This document shows positions 39,071 through 49,787 of a stretch of DNA of 64,000 nucleotides, one piece after another. Position numbers and translations under genes: made by a program. Source of the stretch: Ziziphus jujuba (lineage: Eukaryota; Streptophyta; Magnoliopsida; Rosales; Rhamnaceae); assembly GCF_031755915.1 (NCBI RefSeq), contig NC_083387.1:6042501-6106500 (forward strand), given 5' to 3'. Numbering within the stretch: the stretch's first letter is position 1; every line of letters begins with the position of its first letter. Under the pieces are notes generated by a model. That model was not told the origin of the DNA and did no database searches. It worked only from the letters and a program-made list of their open reading frames with translations.

Positions 39071-42000
39071 TGTAACACCTCGTCCCAAAGTACAACGGAA
39101 ATTTTCCAACTTTGACCGAGGGTGACCGTTGATCGTTGACTTTGACCATTGACCGTTGACCGAAGGGGTTAAAGTTGACTTTTTGACTTGGATGGAATTC
39201 TAAGTTGACTGAGGTACCGTTACGAAGTACACATTGGCACGAGTTTGTAGACTAGTAGCACGTCTAAAATGGAGCTACGGTTTGAAAGTTATGGGTAAAA
39301 CAAGTCAAGATTCAAACTGTCCAAAAGATGCCGGGAGTTGACTTTTTATAGTTGTATTATTTTGCTTTTGACTTTCATATGGTTGTAAATTACTTGTCGA
39401 TACGAGTTCATAGACTAACGGCACGCTTAAATTGGACATCTGGTTAAAAAGTTATGGACATGTGAAGTTTTCCGAATACCGTAATATTTTATTATATCTG
39501 GCTTAAGTGCACAGTGATGCCACGTGTCGACGTCTTAGAGGTCCATGTGGGTGAACAGTGTCACCCACAGTGGCTTTTATTTGGCAAAACGACGGGGGAA
39601 GAGAGAGAAAAAGAGAGAGGAGAGAGAGAGGGAGAGAGAAAATTGCCGGCCACCGGAGTTGAGAAATTTTCCGGCCAGACGGTAGCGTCTCCCCATTCTC
39701 GGCCAAACCCCAAAATTTCATGGCCAACAGACCGGCGTCGCGCCCGGATCGGAGCGTTTTTCGACGACGGCCATTTTTTCCCTCCACCACCAGCCACCGC
39801 TGGTTTGCCCAGTTTCCAGCCACCCCAAGCCACACGCGCCTGACCGGTCTCTCACCCGTGGGAATTCATGTCTACCCACCAAATTTCACGGCCACCGGAC
39901 CTCCGACGCGCCGAGATCGGAGTATTTTCCGACGAGGGGCCGAAAATCTTCAAACTTAGATCTCTTCACCGTCCGGCCTCCGTTTGCCTCACCGCCGGTC
40001 CCGTTAGAGCCCTCTCCCCTCAATCTACAAAACCCCCAAAAATCTCAGCCATCGGCCACTGGACGCGCCATCGCCGGCGACGGTTGCTGGTGACCGCGGC
40101 GGCTCGCTGGAAAATCCAGTTCCGACAAGTACCCAGTTGCACCGCCGGTCCCTCCCCACTAATTCCGACCCCTTGAATCCAAATCCGGTATCCTTTTCCT
40201 CCAATTCGCTACGGTTTGGGAGAATAGAGGCTCTAAAGGCCAAAAGGTTTCCGGCGAGATTCCAGCCACCTCGGGTACGATCTCCGAGAAGTAAGACCGG
40301 ATTCGTAATCCTTGTCACTCAAGCTTCGATTCGATATATTACTCGTCAATTTTGGTTAACGTTTGTGTTTAACCACTCGGGTACCGGATATTATCTACCC
40401 GAATAAAATATTATTTTATTTGAGTTGTGTAATATTGTTGTTTTAGGAGCACGTATGCGTCGTGGAATTGATCCCATGGAGGTTCTTGGTTTAATTGCGT
40501 GCTCCAGGTGAGTGACCAACCTTTAAAAATATTTTGGGATAATTAATTATATTTATTTGGTGTTAAATTGATATATGGAATTATGCTCATGTGGTGGAAA
40601 TTTAATTATAATTATGAAAAAATATTATTTTATTAGTACGTATATGTTTATTGGTGCTAAACAGAATTTTTGGGTTATTAAGAAATCCCCGATTTTTATT
40701 ATTGTGATTTAATTGTATTTATTACACATGAGCAAGGTATTTTCGTAAATTAATTGTATCTGGATTTTTATATTATTTTTTGGGCATAATTGGTTTAAAT
40801 ATTTTAAGAAAAATATTTGTTTAAATTGGTGGTTTCAAATTTGATAATTATGCCCGTGGAATATTATTTGATGGGCTTTGTGCTACGAGAAAAATTATTG
40901 GTGTACTGTTATCGATGTTTTCGTACCGAAAATGTTAAAGGAAAATGTGGGATGGTGAATTTGAAAACTGCTATATTTCCTATGATGATTTTTTGGAAAA
41001 TCGGTACGGTAATAAGAAATTTAATAATTGGATTTAGATGCACTCATACAGTATCGGTGTTCTGGCTGTATATGTGGTTAGCGCGCAAGTTATTATGTCT
41101 CCCATGAGTTGCGATTGGATCGAGGACAGGCAAGTTTTATATAGTGCACATAGCCGCCCCCCTCCGTGGCTGGGATGACGATTTCAGCAGCGGCGCTGTC
41201 GGGACGCCGAAGCACCGTATGCAAGTTTCTCTCTTTAACCTCCCCGCCAGTCAGTGCTCGGGACGCTGGGTATTAGAGGGCATCACTGGTATATGGTGTG
41301 GTGCGTCAAGCATAAATTTTCGGATAGAAATTTCAAACCCTAAAGTATTCTAAAAATTATTTATTATATTTTATTACATTTTATTTATATTTGGGGTATT
41401 TATCTATTGTTTATTAAATTAATTAATCCCTTGGTTTTCGGGAAATACGAATAACAGGTTTTGTGAAAATATTTTAAAAAGGAAACATTTCCAACGGAGT
41501 GAATAGTGAGGATTTTGAGAGAAATTATTACTTTCAATTGTTTATTATTTATCTAATTGTTGGTATTAATTAAATTTTTTTATTTGTTATATTATTAATA
41601 TTAAAAGTGTTCAGTAGATATGGTCACTCACTGAGATGATTAGCATCTCATGTTTTTAAATTTTGTTCCTCTAGATCCAGGTTGGGAGACATTGATCGTC
41701 CGGGGTGAACCCAACATCTCAGTTCATTGCCGAAAGTCTAAGAAGCATTTCTTCCATTTTTCCTCTTCATCTTGTATTGCTTACTTATTTGTCATTGTAT
41801 TAATTCCACATATATTTGTATAATGCTCTGTATATTGTATTGGACGCATTTTATTAAATACTGCATTGATTCCCTGTTATTCTTTTGGAGTGCTTTAAAT
41901 TTGTGGAATTAAATTGTAGTAATGTGGGAGGAATAAGGGGATGTATATAGAAGTGTGTTTTCAGTGCAGGAAATTTGTCGTAAGTCCAACCCTTAGGGGA

Positions 42001-45000
42001 GATTCTGCCGGATTTTCCATTGGAGAGTCCGATAGGGTTTCCCTGGGATCAGGGTGTCAGGACCCGTCCAGAATTCCTTCCCCGGAACCCTAGACAGCCC
42101 TGATCCCAGGGAAACCCTACCGAACTCTCCAACGGAAAATCCGGCAGAGCCTCCCCTAAGGGATTTACTTACCACAAATTTACCTGCACTGAAAACACAC
42201 TTCTAAAATTGTCCCCTTATTCCTCCCACAGTACTACAAGTTGGTTCCACAAATTTCAGCACTTCAAAATAAATACAGTAATCCAGTGCATAATAAATAC
42301 AACAAGAATGAAAGAAATAGTACAACTGCAATAAAGAAGAACAGGATACTTCACGAAGTAAAACAGCGAGGAAGATCAAGTCCGCTCCGAATGAACACCG
42401 ACAACCTGGAACCTAGAGGAACGGAATTTAAGAGTGTGAGATGCTAATCATCTCAGTGAGCGACCCTACTACTATACCATATAATATCACAGTAATAAGT
42501 ATAAATAATAATTACTTGAAAATAATAATTTCTCTCAAAACCCTTACAATTCTCTCAGTTGGAAAGGTTCCCCTTTTAAAACATTTTCATAAAACCCTTT
42601 ATTCATATTCCCCGAAAACCAAGACATCAAATAATTAAATATCGGAAGCAGTAATAATTAATTTTATTTTTCCAATACAGTTTCCAAACATTTTATTTTT
42701 AAAACACAGTTCTGAAAATCATTTGATGCACCCACTATATACCAGTGGCGCCAACAGTACCCAGCGTCCCGAGGTACCGCCAGACAGGAGGTTATAGAAA
42801 GAAACCGGCATACGGTCGCGTGGCGTCCCACTGCGCCGCTGCTAACCTGGTGTCCCGGCCAATGGTGGGTGGCCACCCTCTCCGATGGCATCCACAGGAC
42901 ACCCTCATAATATCACCTGCGCGCTACTCACACCCACCTGCGCGCTAATCATATCCGTGTGCACAATATCCATATCACATATACCATATCACATAATCAG
43001 AACACCAGTACGTGCACGGTGCATCTAAAAATCATAAAATCCATAAATTTAAATCATAAAACAAATTTCACATTTTTCATAAGCATAGCGGGCATAATCC
43101 ATCCGCTTGAACCGGGAAATTCTCCACAATTTCTTTATAATCAATGCCATAAATTCCACGATTTTCAAATCCACCAACTTCCAAATCCATCAATTTAAAT
43201 ATCCACATTTTTCCAAGCATAAATAATTCTCGAAATATCATAGTCAAATCTCATAATATTCCATGGGCATATTTTATAAAAATTGAAATCAGCAACATAA
43301 CCAAATATTTTCTTTGAAATATTTGAAAATCAAATCGTGCCCAATTTACCATTAAAACCACACCAATTTCAAAATCCTCAAAACCATAAAATAATTCCAC
43401 ACGGCATAAATTTGTAGAATTCGCATTTTCTTAAATCCAATAAATTCATAAATAATTCTACAATAAATCCAATAAATATTTGGCACATAGAAATTAAATT
43501 CCAAATATTTAATTCACACATAATATATTCATCAATTAAATTCCCCAAAATTAATTTGAAGGTGGGTCACTCACCTGGAGCACGCAATTAACCCATGATC
43601 CACTACGGGATCAATTCTACGACTCACCGGTGCTCCTAGAACAAAATTCACAGACAGTCAAATAAATTAATATTTTATTCGGGTAAATAATACCCGGTAC
43701 CCGGGGGGTCAAAACACAAACGATATCTAGAATTTACGAGTTATATACCGAATCGAAGCTCGAGTGATGCTGATCACAGATTCGGTCTTACTTCCCGGTG
43801 ATCGGACCCGACGGGGTCGGAATCTCGCCGGAAAGCTTTTCGAGTTTCGGCTCTGCAATTCTCCCAAACCGTCGCGAATTGGCGGAAACGGAAGCCGGAT
43901 TCGGATTCAGGAGGTCGAACACAGCGGAAATTTCGCCGGCGGCGCGTGCGTGCGGTGGCCGTTGGCTGTGAAATTTTGCAGACTTGTAGATCGTGAGGAG
44001 AGAAATCCAACGGGACCGACGGTGAGCAAAACGGAGGTCGGACGGCGGAGAAATCACCGTTTGAAGATTTCCGACCCCTCGCCGGAAAACGCTCCGATCC
44101 CGGCGCGTCGGTGGTCCGCTGGCCGTGATTTTTGGTGGGTAGGCCGGACTTGAGGAGAGGATCAAGGCTGTCAGGGGCGTGTGGCCGGAAAATGGCCGGA
44201 ACAGTGCCGATTCGCGGTGGCCGGCGGTGGAGGGGGAAAAATCGCCGCCAAACTTCGGACGTCCGATCCGGGCGCGTCCGGCGGCCGTTTGGCGTGAAAT
44301 TTGGAGGTTTTGCCGGAAATGAGGTGGGCAATCTGGCTGGCCGGTGTGTGTACAGTAACTAGGCCGGAAAACGTGAAAATGACCGGCGGCCGGTGACTCT
44401 CTCTCTCTCTCTCTCCTCTCTCTCTTTCTCTCTCCTCTCTCTCTTTCTCTCTCTTCCCCGAGTGTTTTAACAAATAAAACCCCTGCGTGACACTGTTCAT
44501 GCCACGTGGACCAATCAGAAACTGACACGTGGTGTTTCACTGTTCACCGACCCAAAAAATATTAAAATAATACGGTATCCGGTAAACTTCAAACGTCCAT
44601 AACTTTTTAACCGGATGTCCGTTTTGGGCGTGCCGCTAGTCTGTGAACTCGTATCGACGAGCACTTCACAACCATGCATGAGTCAAAGCTCAATTCCCCA
44701 TAAACAAAAAGTCAACTCCGGCACCCCTTGGACAGTTTGGACCGCAACTTGTTTCGTCCATAACTTTCAAACCGTAGCTCCGTTTTTGACGTGCTACCAG
44801 TCTACGAACTCGTGGCATCGTGCACTTCGCCACGGTACCCTAGTCAACTCAAAATTCTCACCGAGTCAAAAAGTCAACTTTTGACCCCTTTGGTCAACGG
44901 TCAACCTCGGTCAACGTGCACGGATTCCGGTGCGATTTGGGATGGGGTGTTACACAGGGCTTGTCTAGGGTTCCAGTAGGGAATTTTGGACGGGTCCTGA

Positions 45001-45002
45001 CA
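39071..45002 (+). mobile_element. Long solo-LTR-like element B, interrupted by element C
   Basis: Starts 'tgtaacacctcgtccc' and ends 'ggacgggtcctgaca', flanked by the 5-bp duplication CTTTG (39,066-39,070 and 45,003-45,007). It is interrupted at 42,054 by element C plus its duplicated CAGGG. The net length is about 3.03 kb, against 2.91 kb for copy A. TG..CA ends with a 5-bp duplication and no gag or pol between them indicate a solo LTR. Blocks shared with A include the GA tract (39,598-39,640), the GC-rich region (39,650-40,310), 'aagcttcgattcg' and 'gagatgattagcatctca'. Confidence 0.88.
42055..44954 (-). mobile_element. Long solo-LTR-like element C, inverted inside B
   Basis: It reads 'tgtcaggacccgtccag' to 'gatggggtgttaca' on the plus strand, so it is the same family in minus orientation. 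It is flanked by CAGGG at 42,050-42,054 and 44,955-44,959. Length is 2,900 bp. After the right CAGGG the missing last part of B resumes ('cttgtctagggttcc'). The (CT)n tract 44,397-44,455 corresponds to the GA tract of A and B. Open frames in the GC-rich block differ in frame from those of copy A and are not regarded as genes. Confidence 0.9.
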
Positions 45003-45277
45003 CTTTGACTACCTAATACAACAGTGTTTTTATCAAAAACTGAAAGTACAGTAACTAATCATTATAAAACAACTTATGACAACAACAAAAATGATATTAC
45101 ACTAACAACTACACTTGTACAAACCATCAATATGCCAAATTCAATACAATGACGTGGCTTGAAACCAAGCACAACTTTCAAACTTGTGTTTGACCTGCCA
45201 AAGATGATTGGTTTTACATCAAAAACATTTCTGCAAATCGTGATAAATTGGTTTGTAAATGGGAACAAAGATCGTAA

Positions 45278-47388
45278 ATATTGTGAAGGAAGCTCCCAAA
45301 GACATTCCTATATATATATACTTTGCTTTAAGTTGTTTTCCTCTAGTTTAATTTATTTTCCCTATTTTGCCTTTCGGTGCAAGTCGAATAATTACCTCTA
45401 TTTTTAAGATCAAGATCTTTTATTCCTTAACTATATATTAATATATAATCTATGAGTTTTTGGCATCAGTATCTCCGTCTGTCTACATCATGTTGTTCAA
45501 GAAATATTTCATTGCCAGGGCTGCAACGACTCACGTAGAGAAATTCTTGGTAGGATGGTCCTACTGTATGCTCTGCTTACATCATCTGTATGGCCCACTC
45601 ATATCATTTGTAGGGCCCACCTAAATATATGAGAATGCTGAGGGGCATAGCAAAAAAAAAAAAAAAAAGTGTAAGCGTTCATGTACATACTTTCTTTTCT
45701 TAGTATCGTTCTACCTTTCATCACGTAAATAGCTGATTAACTTGTGGAGTTTTTTTTTTTTTTTTTTCGATAATAATTATTAGCTTGTGGAGTTGTAATT
45801 GCCTTCCATCATAGTTTTTTTATGTACTCTTACTAATGGAAGACGATAATTGAGTATCAAAAAATTAAAAGATCAATATTCAACTAGTCGAAAAAAAAAT
45901 CGGATACTCTTTGGAGTATTTGTTACTCTTAAGAAACAAACATTTGGATTGCAGGACTTCACATGCTGTGTTTTGTGAGCATCGTATTTTGGGAGTATCC
46001 AAAATTTGCTCAAATAGGTCATACCCATAATAATGCGCTCTATATATAGTACAACCAATAAAAAATTGACAACTCATTTTAAAAAAAAAATAAATAAAAA
46101 AGAAATACACACATCGTCAGCCAGCAGATGAGGACTCAAATGCACATCAGCCACCATCTTCCTATTACTATCGACCATCATGCAAGTTGAGGGCTTTGTT
46201 CATTTCAGAAACAAAAATGTGTTATTCTTGATCTCTTTGGCTTTAACCCTTTACAAATCATGGATTACATTCTTCATCCGATAATGTGATACAAATGAAT
46301 AAATAAAAATTAGAGCAGAACCTTGAAATTAAAGTGATAATTTCCGTATAATTCACAAATCAACATATGTTGACTAATGGTTCCCTTTCTTAATTAAGAA
46401 AAACCTTTTTTTTTTTTTTTGGTATTTTGCCTATGCATATATAGAACAGACCAACCATGTTTTACACGTACTTGATTTGATTCTCTAGATCAAATTGAAC
46501 TGTTTTCTTTTTCTTTTTTTTTTTCTTTTTTTTTTTTGGCCCTTAGTCCCAACTTCCATTCTATAACCAAAATAATAAGGGAGAGGACAAAAAGAAAAAA
46601 ACTGCAACAATGTTAAAAAAACATAATATTAATTGCATTTTGATATTTTTACTTCCGAAATAATGATTTAGACATTCAACTTTTTAATTTGTTGCAACTT
46701 GATACAATTTCATTTAGCAATTGGATTAAAAACGGTTGTCCATGTATTCACATACTATATTCCAGCTTATCGTTGTTTATTATTATTATTATTTGCTAAA
46801 ATAAGAAATAATTAATGGTGCTGTAATATGCAAGTGCAACAAAATGCTAATGAGCTTGCCAAATGTTCCATGAACATCGATTGGTTGAACAATTATCCTT
46901 TTTTTATTTTGGGCCTAGGCCCAACTCCATTTTACACAAAAAATAAGAACGGAAATGGAATAAAGAAAAGCAAAAAAAAAATCAACAAATTTTATTTTTT
47001 TATTTTTTTGATATTTGTTGGTGGGGATTCGCTGCGGCTTTTATAACTGCTGGGACTAAAACTCGACAATGTAAAATAAAAAAAATTTCATAATAAGTCT
47101 TTATTTTTGGTCAAAATAAATTTGTAATTAAATTTGTTTCCCGTTTCTTTGACGAAAGAGTAATCACCACTAGGAAGGCCCAAAAAAATTAAAAAAAAAA
47201 AATAACAAAAAAAAGAAAAGGAAAAAGAGTAATGACCACATTATGGTAATATAACTGTCAAGCACGCATATTAAAAGAATTTAATAAGCAACGCAAAGCT
47301 ACCTAATTGAAAATTCAGTTACCAAAAAAACAAAAAACTACCTAATTGGAAACCTCCAATTTAGCAAATTTGGGCGTATGAACACGTA
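45278..47388. other. SPH cluster spacer, first tandem unit
   Basis: 45,278-45,840 resembles 49,440-49,815 and 50,876-51,230 (3' flank of SPH pseudogene 3). The part near 46,830 ('gtgcaacaaaatgctaatga') resembles 32,345 and 53,520. Long A/T runs occur at 45,648-45,668, 45,749-45,768 and 46,405-46,420. A one-sided copy of the MITE end 'gagaaattcttggtaggatgg' is at 45,537. No gene is supported. Confidence 0.55.
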
Positions 47389-47398
47389 GTACAAATAG
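47389..47398 (+). promoter_or_regulatory. Degenerate TATA box of the SPH gene at 47.5 kb
   Basis: 'gtacaaatag' sits 79 bases before the ATG at 47,468, exactly where SPH pseudogene 1 has 'gtataaatag' (80 bases before its ATG). The T to C change is shared with the copy at 51,390. Confidence 0.5.
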
Positions 47399-47467
47399 AT
47401 GAACAAGTTAAGAATGAATCCCATAAACTCAAAAAAGAGAAGCAAAAGCTACCAAACTATTGAAACA

Positions 47468-47908
47468 ATGAGAGATTTGAATCTGTATGTTTTGTTATTC
47501 CTAGGGTGGGCTCTAGCCATGATGAGCAACTCATCTGAAGCTGCCAAAGATGGTCCATTTGAAGCTGCCAGACGGGAAGTGCACATCGTGAATGGATTGA
47601 GTCCCGGTCGGATGTTGTTTGCACATTGCAAGTCCAAAGATGATGATTTAGGAGAGCATAATCTTGCGGTTGGGCAAGAATTTAGTTGGAGTTTCAGGTT
47701 TAACTTCTTTGGAACCACTCTTTACTGGTGCTACACTCACACAGACCATCAACACGCTGCATTCAACGTGTATTGGCATAAAAAATGGCTAGAAGACAGA
47801 TGCGACGAAAGAAGTTGTATTTGGACCGCCAAAGATGATGGATTTTACCTTAAAAACATTCCTGAAAACCGTGATGAATTAATTCATAAATGGGAAGAGG
47901 GATTGTGA
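47468..47908 (+). CDS. Plant self-incompatibility S1-family protein (SPH), intact
   Basis: An intronless frame of 146 residues. I start at MRDLNLYVLL because this Met is conserved in all copies and begins a hydrophobic signal peptide (about residues 1-19); an upstream in-frame ATG at 47,399 lies in the leader. The mature protein has the S1-family pattern: VHIVNGLSPG, AHCKSKDDDLGEHNL, a W-S-F block, TTLYWCYTH, W-L-E-D-R-C-x4-C-I-W, DGFYLKN and a final HKWEEGL. The four cysteines at 54, 88, 112 and 117 probably form two disulfides. The founding member is the poppy stigma determinant; most homologues are secreted proteins of unknown role. It lacks the N-linked sequon of the 55.6 and 58.2 kb copies. 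It differs from the 51.5 kb copy at only five residues. Confidence 0.92.
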   Translation: MRDLNLYVLLFLGWALAMMSNSSEAAKDGPFEAARREVHIVNGLSPGRMLFAHCKSKDDDLGEHNLAVGQEFSWSFRFNFFGTTLYWCYTHTDHQHAAFNVYWHKKWLEDRCDERSCIWTAKDDGFYLKNIPENRDELIHKWEEGL

Positions 47909-48321
47909 GTTGAAGCTCCAATTTACAAGTTTAATAAATTAATAAATTAATAAATTTAATTTGTCTGTATTTGTAACTCTCTTAATTCCATCCCCCATGA
48001 CTTCTATACTCGGTTTAAGTTCTTCTTCGCCCCTCTATTTAATATGGCTTATGGTATTTGGTATTTTGGTAAATGTAAACCCACTTTCTCCAGAGCATAT
48101 ATGGTTCGCTTACAGCATATAGGTTTAATGATCGTATGTTATTCTTTGGCCAAAGAATTAATTGACAGGAGAAAAATTAACCAAGAAGAGAAGAATTTAA
48201 TGGTTTCAACGTGACAAGCAAATTGATACTACTCTTAGGGGTACAAACCCCAAATGCACAACCTTATGTGCGATGCGCATGTAAAATCCATTTCAATGTG
48301 TTTTAAAAGTTTATACTATTC
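47909..48321. repeat. 3' flank of SPH 47.5 kb, duplicated at 51.9-52.26 kb
   Basis: Shares 'tttcaacgtgacaagcaaattgatac' and 'ggtacaaa..ccaaatgcacaacctta' style blocks with 51,910-52,260. A (taaattaa)n run near 47,935 provides AATAAA-type poly(A) signals. Homology ends near 48,318 ('aagtttatact'), where a different SPH fragment begins. Confidence 0.7.
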
Positions 48322-48488
48322 TTCGAACCTCTATGTTGTGTTATTTCTAGCCATGGCAAGTAACCCATGTTGTGGCGAAAGTGGATTTCCACTTGTCAAA
48401 TGGCATTTGCACGTCGTCTATGGGTTAAGTGCCGTTTGGATGTTGTTTGTCCATTTCAAATTCAAAAATGCTGATCTTGGCACACTTA

Positions 48489-48857
48489 GGGTTCGTTTGA
48501 TATAGCTGATGAAAGTAGAACTTTAGTTTGTAGAGATTTGTATAATAGATATTTTTGAAAAATAACTTTTATTAAAAAATAAGTGTTTGGTTGTAAATAA
48601 AAAAATTGTATTAACTGCTCATTAAACTGTATTAAATGCTTATTAAATTTCCATATAAGGTGAAAGAAAATAGCTTTTTTAGAGAAATCCAACTTTTGAG
48701 TTTCTCTAAAACAGTTTAAAAAAGCTTATTTTTTTGTCAATAATTATTTATTGATTTTTGCCAAACACCTTTATTTTTTTTTTATAAAAGAACTTTTGGC
48801 CTTTCAATAGAGCTTTTAAGCCCAAAAAAAAAAAAAAAAGCCATGCCAAACATAGCC
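48489..48857. mobile_element. PIF/Harbinger-like (Tourist-type) MITE
   Basis: The termini GGGTTCGTTTGATA and TGCCAAACATAGCC are imperfect inverted repeats, flanked by TTA on both sides (48,486-48,488 and 48,858-48,860). A TTA duplication is the hallmark of PIF/Harbinger elements. It is 369 bp, AT-rich and has no coding capacity. The intact SPH genes show the empty site ('cttgg..gagcataatct'). Confidence 0.75.
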
Positions 48858-48905
48858 TTAATCTAGCTGTATGAGATGAAATTGCATGGAAACTTAGGAA
48901 TAACT

Positions 48906-49052
48906 ATGAGATCCCACATCGGTTGGAAAGGAAAACGAAGCATGCCTTAAAAGAGGGTGTGGATACCTTTCCCTTGCAACTCGTTTTGACAAAACCGTGC
49001 GGGCTAGGCCCAAAGCAGACAATATCGCATGCGGGTGGTCTGGACTGTTACA
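48906..49052. mobile_element. Short solo LTR (TRIM-like)
   Basis: 147 bp from 'tgagatcccacatcggttgg' to 'ggactgttaca', flanked by TAACT (48,901-48,905 and 49,053-49,057). The 'gatcccacatcggttgg' and 'ctgttaca' ends are a widespread plant short-LTR signature. No internal region is present. Confidence 0.75.
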
Positions 49053-49079
49053 TAACTTTTGAGGAACCACTCTTTGTTG

Positions 49080-49421
49080 GTGCTACACCCATATATACAG
49101 ACCATCAACATGCCAAGTTTAATGTGTTTTTGGCTTGAAAAAGGTCCAAAATCAGGATTAAAATAATTAAATGCAATTTTAAAACTTATATTTGGATTAC
49201 CAAAGATGATGGTTTTTACATAAAAAACATTTCTAAAAATCGTGATGAGTGTGCTACACCCATATATACAGACCATCAACATGCCAAGTTTAATGTGTTT
49301 TTGGCTTGAAAAAGGTCCGAAATCAGGATTAAAATAATTAAATGCAATTTTAAAACTTATATTTGGATTACCAAAGATGATGGTTCTTACATAAAAAACA
49401 TTTCTAAAAATCGTGATGAGT
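49080..49421. repeat. 171-bp tandem duplication inside SPH pseudogene 3
   Basis: 'gtgctacacccatatataca' at 49,080 recurs at 49,251. The units are nearly identical (I see two differences, 'ggtccaaaa/ggtccgaaa' and 'ggtttttac/ggttcttac'). The unit is 57 codons, so it would keep frame if the gene were open. Confidence 0.92.
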
Positions 49422-49787
49422 GTTCTCAAATTATGAGGACAGGGATGGTAAATATTGTCAAGGAAGCTGCCAAAGCTCCATTTTTTTTTTTTAATAAAAT
49501 TACACTAAATAAAGAATTTTGCATTTTTTTTCTCTAAATTCTCACCGCTCCTGCTGACTTCTATACTTGGTTTGAGTTATTTTTCCTCTATTTTCGTTTC
49601 TTTGCCCTATTCTTGCATTCCAGTGCAAGTGGAATAATTATTTCTCTTTTTTGGATCAAGATATCTTTTATCCCTTAACCATATGAAAAAGTTTAATCCA
49701 TGAGTTTTTGTCATCAGTATCTCTATCTACCTCATGTTGTTAGAGAAATATTTTTCTTATATTTGATTGCCAGCAACTACTCATGTA
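49422..49787. other. 3' flank of SPH pseudogene 3
   Basis: Homologous to 45,278-45,536 ('catcagtatctc', 'catgttgtt', 'agaaatattt'). No gene is seen. Confidence 0.5.

Larger units (their letters stand above)
34176..45107 (-). mobile_element. Ty1/copia retrotransposon copia-2, with nested LTR elements in its 5' LTR
   Basis: Bounded by target duplications ACTAC (34,171-34,175 and 45,108-45,112). The left LTR is 34,176-34,460 (285 bp). The right LTR is 38,886-39,070 plus 45,008-45,107, interrupted by the insertion at 39,071-45,002 and its duplicated CTTTG; its net length is also 285 bp. The minus strand next to the right LTR carries a perfect initiator-Met tRNA primer site 'tggtatcagagc'. Next to the left LTR is the purine tract 'aagaaggag'. 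I count about 18 mismatches between the two LTRs. The internal part (34,461-38,885) has the copia order gag, protease, integrase, RT, RNase H. Confidence 0.95.
38886..45107 (-). repeat. Copia-2 5' LTR, interrupted
   Basis: LTR sequence 38,886-39,070 resumes at 45,008 after CTTTG and ends 'attacactaaca' at 45,107. The two pieces together match the left LTR over its whole length. Confidence 0.92.
33947..45277 (+). pseudogene. S1-family (SPH) pseudogene 2, split by nested retrotransposons
   Basis: The 5' part is 33,947-34,175 and the 3' part 45,108-45,277. The 5' part begins with ATGAGAGCTTC and aligns with the intact copies up to the segment encoding Phe-Gly-Thr-Thr-Leu-Phe-Trp-Cys-Tyr. The 3' part continues exactly where the first stops: 'gtactac|acttgtacaaaccatc' matches 'gtgctacactcacacagaccatc' of the intact gene at 47,729. 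ACTAC is duplicated by the insertion. Apart from the insertion there are frameshifts and stops (a deletion in the signal peptide, 'tagaaattta'). It may already have been dead before the copia element arrived; the sequence cannot decide. Confidence 0.85.
48322..49421 (+). pseudogene. S1-family (SPH) pseudogene 3, with MITE, solo LTR and internal duplication
   Basis: The first part, 48,322-48,488, encodes SNLYVVLFLAMASNPCCGESG and continues to ADLG; the start codon region is missing. It is followed by a 369-bp MITE, a short SPH piece (48,861-48,905), a 147-bp solo LTR, then the 3' half (49,058-49,250), which is repeated as a 171-bp tandem copy (49,251-49,421). Stops and frameshifts occur throughout. 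The remnant frame matches the 55.6 kb type (CCGESGFPLVKWHLHVV) rather than the 47.5 kb type. Confidence 0.85.

Noticed and set aside
49004..49429. Minus-strand frame with a repeated 57-residue segment
   Set aside because: Antisense of the 171-bp duplication in SPH pseudogene 3; the plus strand carries the family homology.
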